Source: Acanthaster planci (Eukaryota > Echinodermata > Asteroidea > Valvatida > Acanthasteridae). Taken from it: a stretch of 24,031 nucleotides of DNA. The stretch is taken from positions 246,450 to 270,480 of the forward strand of contig NW_019091466.1 in assembly GCF_001949145.1 (NCBI RefSeq), in the 5' to 3' direction. Within the stretch, counting starts at the first letter, position 1, and every line of letters begins with the position of its first letter. The position numbers and the translations under genes are program-made. A model generated the notes under the pieces. The model was not told the origin of the DNA. It made no database searches and saw only the letters and a list, made by a program, of their open reading frames with translations. This document shows positions 1-10,769 of the stretch, in pieces.

Positions 1-132
1 GTCTTGCTCATTCTCGATGGTGATTGTACAGGTCTTAAAAAGCGAAGCCTGTGCATCAGTGAAGGCAGCATGGTTGCCGTCTGTCTATTGAAGGCAATCA
101 GTTGAATGACGTTCATCCACGATAACATCAAG

Positions 133-243
133 GGACGATATGATGGTGGTACAGTTACTGTTAGTCGAGACTTGGGCAAGAACTTTATATGCCTAGAAGA
201 AGGAATGCAGCCCTGCAACCTTCTCTGGGATACAGAGCATGAA
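133..243 (+). CDS. VPS10 receptor exon a (Asp-box blade), 5' border uncertain
   Basis: The exon encodes a blade ending in the Asp-box SRDLGKNF at about residues 11-18 of its 37 codons, preceded by the strand GGTVTV. The donor gtgagt at 244 is near-consensus and leaves phase 0, which matches the next exon. The 5' border is the weak point. An in-frame stop at 103-105 means the exon cannot extend further left in this frame. The first AG after it is at 131-132, which gives a phase-0 start but has a poor pyrimidine tract. A second AG at 153-154 would start the exon in another phase. An ATG at 106 is in frame, but what follows does not look like a signal peptide, so I do not read it as the initiator. 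The Asp-box and donor are secure; the left edge is not. Confidence 0.6.
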
Positions 244-1664
244 GTGAGTTGCTCAACCTTTGCTTCCGGTGTTACAAGTAGGATGGGTTACTCAATTTTT
301 GTGGTACAGTAGTTATCATATTTCCCAATCAAAGAATGCTCACTCACCATCACAAATTATCCTGCCCTTGCTGTTGTTTAGCTGTTACTTTTATCTTGAT
401 ATAGAAGATTTTGTTGGTGTTTCAATTTATTTTTCCTCTATGATGGCTAAGAGAATTTGTGTTTATGCCTTTGCAAGCAGATGTGCAGTCTCTATTATCA
501 TGATATTGAGAAATTGTTTCTACAGAGACCTTTAAAGCACTTTGTTTATGAATATATATACAGATAGAAAGAAAGAATTATGCTTTCAAAGGAAACAGAA
601 TAGCGTCACTTTGTGATAAATGTTTCACTGGTAATTTACTTCGTTTTCCAGTCTTCTGCTTAATGATAACCTTCGCTAAGGGAACGAGAGTGGGAATAAT
701 TGCACTGCATCTCCTTACACATATTGATCAGGCAAGGAATAACTTCAAGAATGTTTACCTCAGTCTTAAATGCAGCAAAAACTTTGACATTTGTCTTATA
801 ACTTAAATTGGTGTTTGCTAAAGAAATAAAAATGTGCAGGTATCGCAAATTTCGTTCTCTTGGTGGACCAAATTCTTTCATCGATGTCTTAAACAATCCT
901 TAAAAATGCCTACTTTCTCAATTATAATCATCTCATTAGGCCTGAACTACATGTATTTTATTTCTAACTAATGGTAGAAATTCTTAGCATTCCTTGAAAA
1001 TGTTGTCAAGTTGTATTAGAAAACCAAAATTGAGACAATTATAGCAACGTAATTTCACCGAAGGATAAAAGTATGATTGGTACAAGTCTATTATTAATGG
1101 ATATTGGGGGCATATTTCACACCATTAGGCAGGTTTTCAGTGTAGTCCTTAGTTTGGCTCCAAAGAAAATTAGGCATTTGCGAAATTTAAATGTGTCTTT
1201 AGACACCTTTGACCTTTGTGGCAGTGAAATATTGGAACTAAGCAATGGGCAAGGCAGCGTTAGAAATAAGTGTTAAAAAGATAGCCAGTAGGAAAAGACA
1301 GATGTGGAGCAGAACATGATAAACACGAGGTGATTGGAATGCGGCATGATATGTGTTGACCAGTCGTGAAATATTTTGAATGCTGACATTAGCTTGGATA
1401 TTTTACCCGCTTACTCTTATTCTTTTCCTGAAGACAAAGTTCAATTTACGCATAGTTTTACATAAATGCTATATTGTCAAGACTGTGGTTTTGTGAATGA
1501 GTTTGCCTGAATCTGCCGTGTTTTCTTCCACTGTGTGACACACTTGGTTTTCATGCGCGATTTTGATCGGTGAGATCAAAATGTTTGCATGAATTATTGT
1601 GATTTAACCAGCTTTAATCGCGACTCCATTATGAAAAATTAGAAGAAACAGCAGAGAACTCAGA
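244..1664. other. Intron 1, left part: no recognised feature
   Basis: This is AT-rich sequence with short chance open frames on both strands and one TACATGTA palindrome (948-955). I see no repeat, RNA gene or coding similarity. Confidence 0.6.
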
Positions 1665-2440
1665 AATACAGAGAAGCCAGCAAGCCGAGACACTATGGCT
1701 AGATGGGTTGTCCAGGCCATCATGTTCACCAATCTCAAATGGCTGACTTCTACAGATGAAACAACCTGGCCACCCCATCGTAGCTTATGACATCAGGGCA
1801 GTATCTACCTTGTAGGCATTCTTTGGTGGTGCCCCAAATGGAGGGTATCTGTAGGGCAGCATGTTGGAAAACAATCTTAACATTCACTTCATGCTACCTG
1901 AGTAATGTCTTACTACGAGACTTCTCCTGTGGCAAGACAATCCTATTCTCTGCACCAAGACCTTGAGGACCTTTGCCGAGGTGGGCCATCTTCAGATCTG
2001 TCTGATTGCTTTCTCCTCTTTTTGGTGGGTCCTCGACATTCCCCTTTTTTTTAGGCCTTCTGGATATTAATCACATTTTTCTCACATTCAGTGCCTCTTC
2101 GCCAACCCTCCACGAGGGTATAGTGGTACTCTGCAAAAGTAGTGACTGTTTGGGTAGGATAAGCGTAGTGCACCCCCCCCCACAATAGTGCGGGAGAGTC
2201 TGCTTGGGAATATACCTACCCAAAGTGTCGGCGCCCGCCTGTCTTCCCCTTTCCGGCTCAGACCTTGCGCTCCAAAGAGGAAGCTTAGAACGAGCACGGC
2301 TGCAGCGTTGCACTACATTGTTGAACTAGAGAGCACACTTATAGCGAATGGCAAAAGGCGTGAAAGGAAATTTACTAAAGTAGTGACTGTTTGGGTAAGT
2401 ATTCCCTAGCAGACTTTCCCACACTAATGTGGGGGAGGAA
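1665..2440 (+). mobile_element. DIRS-like tyrosine-recombinase retroelement, 3' fragment (copy A)
   Basis: The left part translates, in broken frames, to the C-terminal half of a DIRS-type tyrosine recombinase. ARWVVQAI occurs near 1700. AYDIRA (1783-1800) sits where these enzymes have A-H-x-x-R. ICRAACWKT followed by TFTSCYL (1847-1900) contains the expected catalytic tyrosine (codon 1895-1897). The His has become Tyr, and the reading frame shifts between the AYDIRA and ICRAACW motifs, so the copy is dead. Downstream are the non-coding 3' end and a terminal hairpin-forming inverted repeat. DIRS elements encode gag, RT-RNase H and this recombinase; only the last part remains here. Strong similarity to 15960-16550 shows that both come from one family. 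Confidence 0.75.
2177..2435. repeat. Inverted repeat at the DIRS 3' end (copy A)
   Basis: The arm at 2177-2224 (from cccccacaatagtgcgggag to cctacccaaa) is the imperfect reverse complement of 2390-2435 (tttgggtaagtattccctag to aatgtggggg). The ~165 bp between them could form the loop of a long hairpin. The motif agtagtgactgtttgggta also occurs directly repeated, once before the left arm and once overlapping the right arm. Copy B has the same arrangement at 16278-16547, so this is a property of the element, probably its terminal and internal complementary region. Confidence 0.75.
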
Positions 2441-2603
2441 CTTTTTTGAACAATCTACATTGCATCTATATTGAAATCTGTAAAGCAAGTAATTGAATAA
2501 GAATGGGCTTTGTTGGGCCCTGCTTTGTGAATCCATTCCATTTACTTCTGCAAGTGTTCCTTAATTGTCAATTGTGCTTTGTCTTTCATCTTGTTTTTTA
2601 CAG

Positions 2604-2777
2604 GTAATTCTTGTATCATATATGCCAGATATGAGCAAGACAGAGACACGTTTATACGGAACTTTGAATGGCGGTAAAAAATTTACCAAATCAATTGCTC
2701 CTTTTTATCTTGATGGGTCAATAGTTTTTCACAACACGGATGCAAACAGGCTACTGGCACATTCACCCTATCAGCAG
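2604..2777 (+). CDS. VPS10 receptor exon b
   Basis: This is a 174-nt exon of 58 codons, phase 0 at both ends. The acceptor is strong (pyrimidine-rich tract ending tttttacag) and the donor is gtaggt. It begins VILVSYMPDMSKTETRLYG, corresponding to the sortilin/SORL1 stretch that starts KVVL or AVIA. The sequence TLNGGKKF follows, an Asp-box-like turn with Asn in place of Asp. The end, ANRLLAHSPYQQ, aligns with the SORL1 segment just before its 'LW.SDDFG' Asp-box. The only interruption is the splice border; the frame is open throughout. The preceding intron holds a dead DIRS-like fragment, and the following intron starts with a fold-back repeat. Confidence 0.87.
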
Positions 2778-2825
2778 GTAGGTTATGCAGTGTACATGTA
2801 TTCATGTCTATGTATCATGTGTCAG

Positions 2826-3118
2826 CGGATAACGTAGTAACAAAATTACCCTAACTGATAATGTATCACCACAGAACAGATGATGCCGATAATGTATCAA
2901 ACTATCAACTGATAATGCATCAGTGCCCATCGGTTAGGATAATTTGGCTATTGCATTTTACGACACGCGATAAATTATCGGTTGGAAAGTTTACTACACC
3001 ATCTGTCAATTTGTGATACATTATTAGTTGGTGTTATACTTTTGGGCAATTTGTGATACAATATTGTTTGGAGATACATTACCCGTTGATTACTATATTA
3101 TCAGTTGTAACATTGTCG
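2826..3118. repeat. Fold-back (MITE-like) element in intron 2
   Basis: The left half carries gataatgtatca at 2857-2868 and 2888-2899 and gataatgcatca at 2911-2922. The right half carries the reverse complement, tgatacattatt at 3014-3025 and tgatacaatatt at 3054-3065, and a third variant near 3072. The right half is itself a ~40-bp direct repeat (caatttgtgataca at 3008 and 3048). The result is an imperfect palindrome of about 290 bp filling about half of a 583-bp intron. There is no coding potential, and I cannot define clean target-site duplications. It could be a non-autonomous fold-back transposon or a locally expanded repeat. Confidence 0.6.
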
Positions 3119-3360
3119 TTTCACTGCCACCTTTGTTAAGGCTTGTTTCATTTACGTGGGCAAAAGTTTCTTCATGACTCTTTTTTTAGGGTACTGTACA
3201 AAAAGTTCAGTGTGACACACATTTTAAGATGTCATTTTGGAATTTCTCCACTATTGTGTGATGTTTCACAAACTGTTGAAAAATTGTTACATAATGAAGT
3301 TGTCTTTCAGCTGTTGGTTATTCTTGTAATGTGAATGTTATCCCTGTTATGTGTTATCAG

Positions 3361-3493
3361 TTCAAACTGTGGGTGTCTAATGACTTTGGCATACATTGGA
3401 AGGATGTGCAGAGAAATGTCTTGTCCTACGCCTGGGGATCAAAAGAAATGGAGCCAGGTGTCTTATTTGCAGTTGTCTCGTCTGGGAGCACAG
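3361..3493 (+). CDS. VPS10 receptor exon c (Asp-box SNDFGIHW)
   Basis: This exon is 133 nt, phase 0 in and phase 1 out. It follows the acceptor gtgttatcag and ends at the donor gtaaat. It encodes FKLWVSNDFGIHWKDVQRNV and then LSYAWGS, a near-textbook VPS10 blade: an LW.S strand, an Asp-box (S-N-D-F-G-I-H-W) and the W-G that follows it in sortilin and SORL1. A second strand, GVLFAVVSSGST, leads into the split glycine codon completed by exon d. Reading through the donor would hit TGA within three codons, so splicing here is required. A longer open frame overlaps this exon in another register but shows no family resemblance. Confidence 0.9.
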
Positions 3494-5879
3494 GTAAATG
3501 AAGAAAAAAAATTGAATGTATGAATTTTTTATAAACTTGCCACACCAGATGGTTAAAGGTAATTAACTTGATAAATCGTAGTTTGCATCACAAACAGTTT
3601 TCAGACATGCATGTGTATTTGCTTAACCTGCATAAATTGTCATAAACAATAAAATCCTCAGTTTGGAATAATAAGGGTTCTCCAGGAGATGTAGATTATC
3701 TTGTGAATAAACTAAGCCCAGCTTTGTTCTGATGTTATCCACCTTAAGCGGGACCAAGAGAGAGCACAATTTTCATAGCAAACAAGGCTCCTTTGGTAGA
3801 AACTGCACTTTGCTGGTTCACAAATGACTGTGAAATGCATGATTACAATTGCTTGGCTACCGACAAAATGAACACTCCCAGCCAACATGGTTCTTTAAAA
3901 CTGATGAGGGGGCGCTTCTCCTCAAGATGGATAGAGCAAATCACTTTCAGATAAGGACAATATACGGTACACGTACATGTATATAGGTAAATGTATATGT
4001 ACTGGAAAAATTAGGATACAAGTTTTAAATTTGGCATTTTCTGAACAGACTGTTTTGTGCCGTCATGTACGGCACTCATCAGCACAATGACAAAGAACAT
4101 TATGTAGCATCTTTGTACATGGAACCAGATGCACGTCCACATGCTGTGTCACTAAACTTAGTAAGCACTTATCCCAGTGTCTACATTTAAATACAATTTC
4201 GCTCCTCATATTTAGTGTGATTCAATTGGGTTTGCATTAGCCCAGGTTGGATGATGTCTACATTGCATTGTGACTAATGTCCAGGGTATAAAAGTCCTCC
4301 TACTATGCGAAATTTTTAGCAACAGTTTTTCTCACATTTTTACCTGGCGAAGACAGCTCAAAATGTCGTTTACAAGTGCTTTGTGTCCCAAATTCCATTA
4401 ATGATGTGTTGAAATTACTAAATACGCCCACAGACAACGTATTTTGCTGGAAATTCTGCGAAACTCCATGCGTTCTGTCGCAATTCGTTAACGATCTACA
4501 TGTACATACATGTTCGTCTTGCATGCATACTCCCACATGTGCAAAATGCATTGTAACCAAGTGCCCTTACGCATGCGCAGAAGAGCCGTGGGCGTGAAGA
4601 AGTTGCAGATAAGGCCGTGTGCGAACATGACTTCCAAAGATACGGCTACGTCTGTTGTCAGCTGCACTTCTCCACGTATTTGTAATGGAGTGAAGACCTA
4701 GACCTAGCTGTAGACAACATGCATAACTGACAGAATGTTGGCCGAGCTTGGAGGCCATTTCGCACATGCGCAAATATGTACTACTGCATGAAGGAAGGTC
4801 GCTCACGATTTTTTTTCTTATAGGTAAGGGGTAAAGACTTTTTCCAAGGGGATAAATTTTGAAATCGAGGAGTGGGGCTTAAGCACTCATTGGCAGTGAC
4901 CTGACAAAGCATTAACAGTAGAAGGGAGTCATTTTGTCATTTTTTCTGAGCAAATTGGTGATTTTCATCCATTTTCATCCCTTTTCGTGTCTTTCTCATT
5001 TTTTTTCTACGGGGGAGGGGGAGGCAGGGTCTGCCTTTCACCCTTCCTCGCCATGCTCATGGCCTTGAAGGTATTCAAAATCACATTGAATTTTTTAAAA
5101 GTGGGACATGTAAGGGCAACTAACAGATTTCATAGGCGGATCAGGGGGGTCCAGATTCCTCCCTTTCATCAGAGGACCTTTTTAAACTCGGGATTGAGAG
5201 CGAATATAGCATTTTGTTGATGTTTCTGATGTGTCTGGATTGGAAACCTGACCTGAAAGTGTATATGTTTAGAAATTACCATGATTTTTTGAATATAGGC
5301 CGTGGCTTACACGTTGGTTCTCATGGTGTAAAATGTATACGGCCGGCTGGTTGCTCCTGCAAGTTGTGTGTGGCCAGGCAGTCACAGGGGCATGGTCAAA
5401 CAAGGTGCCAAGTAGTGGTTGATTTGAAAATATTAAGTAACTCCTCCACTTGAACACTGTAATCCTCCCAAGGAAGATTAAGTTGTACCACTTGGACTCC
5501 CCAAAATTGGTGGATGGACGAACATGTAAGTTGCACCAAAGATAACAATTCCCCCCCCCCCGCAGCGATGAGTCGTGAAACAACATGTGATCTTAACCAC
5601 TTGCTGCCAGGGGCAGTTATCAATGTTGATGAAGCTGGTCCGGGATAATCATAATTTTTTTTTGTTTTCAAAATTATTTTAAAATTCCAGTCTTCATTTG
5701 CTGAACACTTGCAAACACGTGAAGGACTGTCTGGTGGCCCCTCTAGCCTGACAGACAAAGTTTATTGACACCTGAGTATTTCAGCCAGGCCTGCAGCCTT
5801 GTAAAAAGAACCCAGATTGTGCGGTGTTATTTAACTTTCTTTTGTTCACAAACCTGGCTCAATGCGTCACTGACCTCTT
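3494..5879. other. Intron 3, left part: no recognised gene
   Basis: This stretch is AT-rich with homopolymer runs (poly-T near 4810 and 5000, C11 at 5551-5561) and a small attttcatcc tandem near 4960-4985. The open frames of up to 120 codons on either strand overlap each other and show no domain. TACATGTA occurs at 3974 and 4497. Confidence 0.5.
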
Positions 5880-5884
5880 TTCAA

Positions 5885-6200
5885 ATAGGGGCCAGATTAG
5901 CATGCAGCGGTGCTGTGTGGCTCATCGCTGCTGTGGTGGTAGAGCGCTTTTGTCCCTGGTGGTAATCCGCTCACTCTAAATGCCCCAAACCCTGGTATAC
6001 TGTTTCAAAACAAGGCTGAATTATCTCCACTTTTGGAGTGAAAAAAGTCGGTAATGCCCAGCAGCCTGGTCTTTTGTTCCGAGTACGGTCTTTAGTTACA
6101 AGGCCCTGCTCCCTTTGTCTGAGTTCGGAGACCCCGGTCACGCATATAAAACATACGTGTCTGGATCCGGAATCCCCGGCAGGAAGTGGTTAATACAACC
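5885..6200 (+). repeat. Possible old tRNA-derived SINE or fold-back remnant
   Basis: The stretch ctgctgtggtggtagagcgc near 5928 resembles a tRNA box A region, and gagttcggagaccccg near 6121 vaguely resembles box B, but the spacing of almost 200 bp is far too long for one tRNA. At 6177-6192, ggcaggaagtggttaa is nearly the reverse complement of sequence near 5595-5612 (ttaaccacttgctgcc), so a larger fold-back element is an alternative. I cannot decide between them. Confidence 0.25.
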
Positions 6201-7765
6201 TGCAGGTCCTATGCCCATGCAACTCGGTTACACATGCACACCATTTTATACTAACATACTAAAAATACCGCTGGATGCTTTCTTTTTTTCATCGTCTCTG
6301 AATTATTTTCAACTTACACAATGAATAATATACCATGCAAACAAGTTGCACTTATGTTTGCATATGGACAAGGTATTGTAGGGAGACGTAACGCTGTTAT
6401 TTATCCCCACCGAATGCCTTGTTTCAAAATCACAGTTTCTGTGATAACTATGCACGTGCTTGTTGCTGCCTAGACTGTTTTCACGGTACGTATATTTGCA
6501 AGGCGGTTTGAGTTTAGGCAAGTGCTTACAGCGATAACTTTTTCAGAGTTACACAAAGACTATTTTAAAATGACCCATTGGGTTATCTTAATAAAATCTT
6601 TATGAAACGACCTGACTTACAGACTTGACTCATTAGCTTTGCATCAAAAGTTGTTGCTCAACCTTTTCTGTTTTTTTATGGCTCCATGCTGTAGCAATGT
6701 ACCGTATGTTGACTTTTACACTAAAGTCCACAAAAATTATGAAAGTTTACTTTCAGTAGTGATACTCGTTCACGCACTCCCAACACTTTCAGGTTGGCTT
6801 ATCTGGCATGAACCCTATGAACCCTAGTGTGGGTCACACTGAATTTTTGCCACTATTTAGGCCTAAATTAATCTGAGTAATTTGGACTCTCCAAATCGCC
6901 TTTTTGAACATTTGGCAGTAAAGGCCAGTATCGGGTCGACGATCCTGCAATTCCTCTTCACGATCATAAAAGGTATCTCTCCCCTGCTGACTACGACCTT
7001 GGAGACATTGTCTGTCGTCATTACCACTTTCGGGACTCAAAGAATGAAGTGCAGTCCACCTCTCTATCATCGGGACCTAAAGATTGGAAGCACGAATGGG
7101 ACCGATCTCGAACATCATGTACATGTGTGTCACGAGTGTGTGGAGATTCACCACACACGCGTGAAGCATCGTCATGGTCGGCATTGACTGCCATGCTGGC
7201 ACGATCCTGAACATTACTCCTATCATTTCCAGAATCTACTGATTTATTAGGTGTATCAGAATCTTTACCTTTGCCGACATGCGTTGTACCTGTTGTCTTG
7301 GTCTGTGGCCATTACTTCTAGACAAAACTGTCAAAAAGCGACGAAAAATGAGAAAAATTGTCTGTCTGCAAAAAAAGAAATTTCTGGCACCCGCCGTGCA
7401 GTTATGAGAAGAGGTCATAGGTCAGGGTTGAGGTGGGATGTGACGTAATTGTTTTTTTTTTAAGGCTGGTGCACCACCTGTGTAGTACGAGAATGCCAAT
7501 TGATTCGAACCGAAAGAGGACGCAGTGTAAATGCACATCACTCATTAGTTTACAAATGCCATGTTATGAAAAAGGAAAGTGTTGAGCTTTGGAGCACTGG
7601 AGTAAATCACCCTCATCGGGGGATGGAGTTTTCTCATGTCATGAATTATTCATTCCTTTGCACAGCTCATCACTACACCACAAAAATACAAGTTTAGATC
7701 CTTGATGTGTCTGTTAATAGTCATTGTCTCAGTGTTACACCAGAACTTGTATTGTTGGAGTCAAG
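6201..7765. other. Intron 3, middle part: no recognised gene
   Basis: There is no coding similarity in any frame. The only structure is a short perfect hairpin at 7136-7158: gtgtgtgg, a 7-nt loop, then ccacacac. Confidence 0.5.
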
Positions 7766-7767
7766 TT

Positions 7768-7862
7768 CATGACCTTGAAGCCAAGGCCGAGTCGTGTGTC
7801 TCCAAGGCTAAGACCAAGTTACTGCCATTCAAGGCCAAGGCCACGGCTGAGGTCACAGTGTC
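7768..7862. repeat. Degenerate caaggc/aaggcc short tandem repeat
   Basis: About 95 bp is rich in variants of aaggcc, caaggc and ccaagg (for example gaagccaaggccgag and caaggccaaggccacgg). The Lys/Ala-rich translation looks like a by-product of the repeat and is not a protein. Confidence 0.5.
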
Positions 7863-8888
7863 CCATATGTCTCACATAACTCCACACAAGGCGATTTTCT
7901 CCAAAAGTTTTTAGAACTGTTGGCTAGACACAAAGTTCATCTACTGTAGATCACACACGAAAAACTCTTGTACATGACAAGACAATATCCCTGCTTATTT
8001 TGTGTAAGAAAAATGACCAAGTACTTGTGTTTCATTATTTAGTTACTTTCAGTGTGACATTGTAAACATGCAGTCTGATAAACAAATTTGAATGGACATG
8101 CCAGACAGTATCCCAAAGAGATAATCAAGTTAGGAAGTTGGAAGTTAGTAGTAGCTACAGTAAGTTGCCAAAAATCCCCTGACCACATAAATTTGTGTGT
8201 GAACGTAAGTTTAACCATTTTTCAACAAGGAAAAAAGTTAAAAGTCAGGAGCGCTTCCAAAAAAATAGCAATACATGTGATTTCTCTTAAGAAAAAACTA
8301 AAAATTGTGCTTTATGCCAACCATGAATACATGGCATATGGAGAAAATCATGAACAGCAGTTACATCCGTATCCAACCCACCCCATGCGTAGTAACATGC
8401 AAAGTTTTCGTGTGCAGGTGTAAAAGTGAACCGGCCCCCACACATGCTTGCCCAGTGCCGGCCATTCAGAAAATCACACTGCCAAATGTTCCAACACTCA
8501 TAATCTCAACCTCATTTTGTTACAGTGTTTCTGATCTAAAGTTAAGAAAATTATACGCACTTTCTTGTAAATGTACAGGAAATCCTTTCAAATGCCACTT
8601 TAAAAATTCCAATGCAACATTTTTTTCATGGAACTCTCAATGAGTGCCGGTGTGTGTAGTACATGCAATTCTAAAGCTATCCTTTCCATGCAACAATGGA
8701 TGGAAATAAGTATGGTCTCTGGGGATAAAAAAACCTGTGTAACTGCATCGCATAACTAGTAAGTCAAGGTACATTTTTGTACACAAAAATTATCCATGCC
8801 TACAGCACATGCACAGTATGGGTCTCAAGGACGTTGTCACGATAAAATTTGGGGAAAGTAAAAGCTTGGAAAACTTAGATGAAATGGG

Positions 8889-9022
8889 TGGCCTTGAACT
8901 GGCCTCGACTGATTCTTTGAGTCCAGAGGATGCTGAGGCCAAGAATAAGTCATTCTAAGGCCAAGTCTTTCAAAAATTGGCCTCAAGGCTGGCTCGGAGG
9001 CCAAGATTGGCCTCAAGACCTC
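8889..9022. repeat. Degenerate ggcctcaag repeat with short palindromes
   Basis: This block contains repeated ggcctt/ggcctc and aaggccaag in both orientations, including a perfect 8-bp inverted repeat with a 2-bp spacer at 8997-9014 (gaggccaa ga ttggcctc). It shares word content with 7768-7862 about 1.1 kb upstream, which suggests one repeat type. Confidence 0.5.
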
Positions 9023-9519
9023 CAAACTGATAACTTTTCACTTTAAGAAGTAGCAGACAATAACATATGAAGAAGTCTCATATATCTCTGAACTCATATC
9101 ATATCATATACATGTGTCATTATGTCTTCATGCTAACGCATACATGTACAAGATAATAAAATATGCGGCTAATTTATTTAGGAATTTGTTTGGCAAGCAA
9201 AAACATTTGTTGGTGACCTGATTCAGAACTGGTCAAATTTTTGTCCTGGCTTCTCAATGGAATGACAAGGGAGAAGGTGCTTCTCAACAACAATTAGATG
9301 ACAAGGATTTATTCAGGCATTGTACAGAACAGTGAATGTTTCACATTTGTAGAATGGAAAGAATTATTTCACTTAGTGATATATGGAATGTTTGATTCTA
9401 TTTGGCTTCACTTGGCATATGTAAACAATCATTTCTTTTGTACTAGTTATCAAATACACCATAGTAACAAACAAAATGTATGAGCATGAGCTCCATTCTT
9501 TTTTTTATTTTTGTTGTAG

Positions 9520-9573
9520 GGTCAGTGACTCAGAGGTTAATGAGATCAACGGACTATGGGGAATCTTTCCTTG
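9520..9573 (+). CDS. VPS10 receptor exon d, 54-bp micro-exon (Asp-box STDYGESF)
   Basis: This micro-exon was found by asking what had to lie between exons c and e. The acceptor has an almost pure pyrimidine tract (tttttttatttttgttgtag) and the donor gtaagt is perfect. The exon is phase 1 on both sides, so it fits c and e exactly: the split codon from c becomes Gly, and its last base plus two from e give Ala. It encodes SVTQRLMRSTDYGESFL. RSTDYGESF is an Asp-box matching sortilin RTSDLGKSF and SORL1 FRSTDF at the same place in the fold. Direct c-to-e joining would keep frame but lose this blade element. It is flanked by introns of 6.0 and 7.5 kb, and an ab initio gene finder could easily miss it. 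Confidence 0.82.
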
Positions 9574-10529
9574 GTAAGTTTGCCTGCAGGATTATTGGCT
9601 AAAATGGCTGGCCGAGATCATTGTGGAACTGTGTCCAATGTGCAGAGGGCAACACAATCAAGACGCAAACTGCAACATGGACATATGAAAACATGCCAAA
9701 GGGTTGTGTCGCTGACAACGCAGACAAATGCAAATCAGCCTGCGAACGATCGGCAAAATTGAGCCTGGCTCAACTTTGCCGACTGTCTGCATCAAGTAGC
9801 CGTGGTATCCCAATACAAACATGCATGCTGGAGTGACCGGCATGCAACGATGTACATGTAACTCTCGCTTAGTTCCACAAATGTTGCCCATTTTCTCCTT
9901 AAAAGTTACATCCCAGTGATTAACTGAATAGGTAACTGTCAATGAAATGCATGGAACTGGAGCAAAGGTTTGGCATCATGAGACGGACAGTCAATCTAAA
10001 AGCACATTTTCTGCAAAAAAATTAGGAAGTTTCGGATGCCATTTTGTTTCAATTTTTGGTAGAATGGCGTCATGCACCATTTTTTCCGTTTATGTCTGCG
10101 TCTTCTCGTTTTGCATTCCGTCTGCGTTACTGAGGACCATATGAAAACCAGGCTTAACTTTGGGCAAAGATCAAAAGTATTTTCCTTGTTCCAACGTGCT
10201 CAGGCACATTCCTCCCATTCCACAAGGGATTAAATAAAGCCAACAATAAGCCCGTTCTCATACAGTAGATCTTCTGGCTCAGGGCGAGTGCCAAGGGAAG
10301 AACCGGAGCTCATTAGAAATTCCATTGTGTCCTTTGTGATGTTAATTACTCGTTCCCATGCCTGCATGCATGCCCCCAACAGCGGAAGTGTACAAAACGT
10401 GGTAAGTTATGATACATACATAGCAAGTACAAGCCGGCAAAAACATACGGGAACATAAATTTGTGATGCTAGGGCAACTTTTCATGTCAATTACAGTTCA
10501 ACTTTGGTGAATATTCAAAATTCAGTAAG
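9574..10529. other. Intron 4, left end: no recognised gene
   Basis: Overlapping open frames of 65 to 94 codons occur on both strands, none with domain resemblance. TACATGTA is at 9853-9860. Confidence 0.5.
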
Positions 10530-10531
10530 AT

Positions 10532-10640
10532 TTTACAATTCCAATATTTTCTCAAGATTGGAAAAAATTTTTCAAGTCCAACTAGTTTTTAAGATTGGAA
10601 TAAAGTTGTTGACTCCAAATATATTTTTAAAATTGGAACA
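10532..10640. repeat. Degenerate tandem repeat, ~36-38 bp period
   Basis: Three units share an (a)agattgga core at about 10555, 10591 and 10629 (the last as aaaattgga), each preceded by a T-run, with caagtccaac or gactccaaat in the first two. The block is AT-rich and shows no coding. Confidence 0.5.
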
Positions 10641-10769
10641 CTGCTTAAAGTAGAGCTGTCATTGGGTGAGTAAAGATTCTCACAGTTCTGTATGCTACAT
10701 GTCGGTTTACAATAAATTTATTCAATACATACATATGAATGAACTTTTGTACAGTTTTCAGTTAAATTT

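Noticed and set aside
1-102. Open frame from the left edge (VLLILDGDCTGLKK...) as an upstream exon
   Set aside because: It is open to the stop at 103-105 and begins with an LLIL-like strand, but it shows no Asp-box and no convincing donor that would join exon a.
5396-5758. 120-codon open frame on the - strand (and the overlapping 105-codon one) as genes
   Set aside because: They overlap each other and repeats, contain a homopolymer, and show no domain or codon pattern of a real protein.
5928-5990. Functional tRNA gene
   Set aside because: Only a box A-like word is present. No cloverleaf can be drawn and no box B lies at the right distance.
7702-7914. Lys/Ala-rich open frame (DLEAKAESCVSKAKTK) as a histone-H1-like peptide
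   Set aside because: The composition follows from the caaggc short repeat. There is no start context or conserved domain.
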